Positions 61,283 to 64,000 of a stretch of 64,000 nt of DNA are shown in pieces. The notes under the pieces are model-generated. The model did not search any database, had not been told where the DNA came from, and saw only the letters and a list, made by a program, of their open reading frames with translations. This stretch comes from Mayamaea pseudoterrestris (taxonomy: Eukaryota; Bacillariophyta; Bacillariophyceae; Sellaphorales; Sellaphoraceae): NCBI GenBank assembly GCA_027923505.1, contig BROI01000002.1:682001-746000 (forward strand), written 5' to 3'. How positions within the stretch are numbered: position 1 is the stretch's first letter; every line of letters begins with the position of its first letter. The position numbers and the translations under genes were made by a program.

Positions 61283-64000
61283 ATGCCAGTTTGGTTTCCT
61301 CCAGTGGATCGCCTCGTCACATTCATTCCAGAACCACCGCTAAACTTTTATGATGATGCATCCTTTGGTACACCCGAAGGATCGCTTGATGGACTCGGCA
61401 ATGACAATGATGACGACTTTTACGATGCGTCGCCGCAGGATTTTGGAAACGCAAGTATGAGTTTCAACGACGAGGAGCTGCTGCTGGATGGAGACGAAAG
61501 CATGAACTACTTTGATACGATGAACGATTTTGACGATTTAAACGCGACAAGGTAGGTCAGAAATTGCATTGTGGCGTCGCATGTCATTTCGTGAGATATT
61601 AGCGGAACGAAAGGCGCTGTATAAGCGAGGAATATGGTATTCTATGACAGCGACTGAAGAGCATGTGCGACGCTTTACTGGACCGCTCCTGTGAAAAGCT
61701 GTTTGCAATCTGATTTCTGACGTATGGTCACATACTTCGTGTTCTTCTTTTGCAGCAACTTGACAAAGTCTAACGCGCCAGCATCAACTCCATTGCAAGA
61801 CGTTGGCTTGGACGAAGGAAGCGGATCATTCAACGTCGATGAGGGTGGCAATTTACAGGAAGTGTCGCCCGCACACGAGCAGAGTATGAACATGTCCAAT
61901 CTGCTTTACGGAGACGATGAAACTCCCAGTGTTACCGAGTCGGGAGTATATGATGCAGACTCGAGCATGGATTTTTCACAACTCAAAGAAGGCAACAGTC
62001 CTGCCAGCCATGCCATTGCTCCCTTGGCTGTTGCCGGAGGCTTTCACGCCATGCAAGCGGTGTACAATCGACTGGGCGGAAACGATGACAATGTTGATGA
62101 CGACCTGCCTGGCATTAACGAATTTATATCGCAATCAAAACACTTGGGCCAGCAAGAAGGCATGACAAATGCAGCTCGATGGAATCAGATGCAGCATGCC
62201 TTGAACCAAAGTGCCATGCAAGAGTCGGCGCGAGGCGGTACGGGTTTCTTTGTGCAAAGCAACAAGTAAGTTCGGTTTGGATGACTGCCTGCGTTTTTTA
62301 AGCATCATAAATTTCGCTCACGATCAATGTTTCGTCTTCCTTTCGATAGCTATCAAAACGTTTTGCAAAGCATGGCCAAATCTGCAAGTCAGCAGGCTGC
62401 CGCATCCGTTGGCAATGCATCGTCGGGTATGGCGTCCGCTGCACTAGCACCAGTTGCCATGTCGATTGCGGTAAAGGTTGTTATCGCGGTAGCAGTAGGT
62501 GTTGCAGCAAGTGCTGTTGGAATTACTGCTGGGGTCTTGAGTGGCAGCAAGTCTCCTCTGGCAAAGTTCAAAAACTTGAACAACCCCGGACTTGTATCAA
62601 GTCGACCAGATCCAAACAATGGAAACAGTGCGCAACAAGAACTGGAGATACCCGACTCGGAGGAGCTTACATACGGAGCTATTGATTTTGCTAGTATAAA
62701 CCCAACAGTGGCGCCGAGTTATAATAACTTCTTTCCTACCGCTACCACTCCAACAAGGATACCCACGTTCGCCACAACATTGAGCCCGGTCAGTTCCACC
62801 TTTTCTCCATCGCAAGCAACGACAGGCCCAACAGCTGCAGCATCAGTCATCGGGCAAACGGCCGGTCCCACTAACTTGTCCACGAGTGCACCCTCGGCAG
62901 TGGCAACGCTATCGCCTTTAGCGGCACCAACAGCTCCTCCGGTTCCAAGCTTATTTACTACGCCTCCGACGACGGCAACGTTTGAGCCAACGACCGCTAC
63001 AAACTCACCTACGGCTGCTTTGACGACAAACCCAACAATAGTCGCCACCCCGTCTTCCTCTGGAGGTGGAATTCAAACTTCATCACCTGCTGCCATTGTC
63101 CCAACGATTACGACGACAGGGGCCCCGACAGCGACTACGACGAGTGTTCCAGCAAGGGCTACAAACTCTCCGACGCAAGCGACGACCGGGCCAACAGCTG
63201 GAACGACAGATCTTCCAACCTTAATATCACCAGGCCTGGGAAGACCTGGCGTGACTGTAACAGTAGGACCAACTGTTTTATCTACTTCGCTGCCTACCCC
63301 GCTTGTCGCCGCAAGGCCGGGCGTGTCAGTCACATCTGCTCCTTCAGCTATCCCGCTGAGCCAAAATTTTGCACCCGTTAGTACAAGACCTACAGTTGCA
63401 CCATCGGGAGGATTTCCGATTAGTCCAGTAACCATCGCGCCCTCGACTGCCGTTCCTGTTGCGTCTCCGACACCGGTGACATTGGTGCCTTCTGCATCGC
63501 CGCAAACTGGAGCACCTTCCACTGTATCGCCTACGACGGCAACAGAGGCACCGACGGGGCCATTCGTGCCGACACTGGCCCCAGTATTTAGTATATCACC
63601 AGCAACATCACCTGCAGTTACAACAACAGATGTGCCAACAAAAGCTCCGACTTTATCGTTGACAAGATCACCAGCACTGACTTCGACATCACCAGTCGCT
63701 GCTCTGCCTACTCAAGCGCCCGTCTTTTTAATTGTGCCAACAACAGAATCACCCTCGATTACACCTACTAAAACACCTGTCTTTGCCCCAACTCTACCTG
63801 TCGCACCCTCATCAACAAGTTCACCGACGCAAAACCCATTTGAGGTGCCTAGCAAAGCCCCATTACTTTTCTCTTCCCCTATTAGAATTCCTACAGTTTT
63901 GCCGACTGCAAACCCATTCGGCGCACCAAACGCAGCTCCTACCGCATCACCATCAAGAGGTCCCATCAAGAGTCCAACAGATTTCCCACTTGTATCTCCG
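61283..64000 (+). CDS. Single-pass membrane protein with Pro/Thr/Ser-rich repeat ectodomain (3' end outside window)
   Basis: Exons 61283..61551, 61756..62265 and 62350 onward give at least 810 codons, open at the edge; introns are 204 and 84 nt, both phase 2. The cytosolic part is acidic, Asp/Asn/Ser-rich (NDNDDDFYDASPQDFG). One membrane helix follows (MSIAVKVVIAVAVGVAASAV, about 305-330). Beyond it lies a long tract of P-T/S-x-A-P repeats (TATEAPTGPFVPTLAPVF, SPTQNPFEVPSKAPLLF). This layout resembles diatom surface proteins with mucin-like stalks, often ending in LRR or adhesive domains not visible here. The third exon was read by eye without meeting a stop. Confidence 0.7.

Noticed and set aside
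62719-63522. Long Val/Gly-rich minus-strand frames
   Set aside because: They are antisense readings of the Pro/Thr repeat codons; the plus frame continues through splice junctions and the membrane helix.

Overview
The window looks like nuclear DNA of a diatom or a close ochrophyte alga. Genes sit on both strands, most separated by 30 to 600 bases. Introns are few, short (mostly 66-104 nt) and GT-AG. Several proteins begin with a signal peptide followed by an A-F or G-F junction, the bipartite targeting signal of stramenopile secondary plastids. Long Ser/Thr/Pro-repeat and LRR membrane proteins also fit. I see no rRNA, tRNA, CRISPR or viral genes.

Layout. 1-13.5 kb: HCAR-like chlorophyll reductase, PAXBP1/GCFC splicing factor, NIP7, an AAAP amino-acid transporter, an NTT/TLC-type nucleotide transporter, a membrane LRR protein, and an acidic STI1/TSP3-repeat protein. 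13.5-25.9 kb: GT92-like glycosyltransferase, aldo-keto reductase, a polytopic membrane protein, methylcrotonyl-CoA carboxylase alpha, a 90-residue plastid-type membrane protein, tyrosine aminotransferase, HCF101 and an RluA-like protein. 26-42.4 kb: two hypotheticals, RsmE-like methyltransferase, a small-molecule kinase, a CDF zinc transporter, a BTB gene with an apparent frame change, a zinc-finger/hydrolase fusion, an ATP-grasp gene interrupted by a 10-bp duplication, a TGS1-like methyltransferase, a hypothetical, and a type II membrane glycosyltransferase. 42.7-47.6 kb: AGC kinase and a three-part RPA70N-Fic-RING-like protein. 47.65-50 kb: gene-poor decayed tract bounded by inverted 11-mers. 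50-64 kb: ALG6, secreted kelch protein, TPR protein, MECR, secreted superoxide-reductase-like protein, DDM1/LSH remodeler, and a PT-repeat membrane protein running off the edge.

The genes are mostly unrelated housekeeping loci rather than one pathway. Two loose themes are plastid function (HCAR, HCF101, RluA-like, RsmE-like, the 90-aa protein) and secretory glycosylation or surface proteins (ALG6, two Golgi-type transferases, LRR, kelch and PT-repeat proteins). MCCA and TAT are both amino-acid catabolic enzymes.

The best candidates for something undescribed are the RPA70N-Fic-RING-like protein, the secreted superoxide reductase, a recurring ACCGGTACGACGTCA-type promoter element, and the inverted-repeat-bounded tract near 48-50 kb. 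All domain calls were made by reading the translation; no database search was run.
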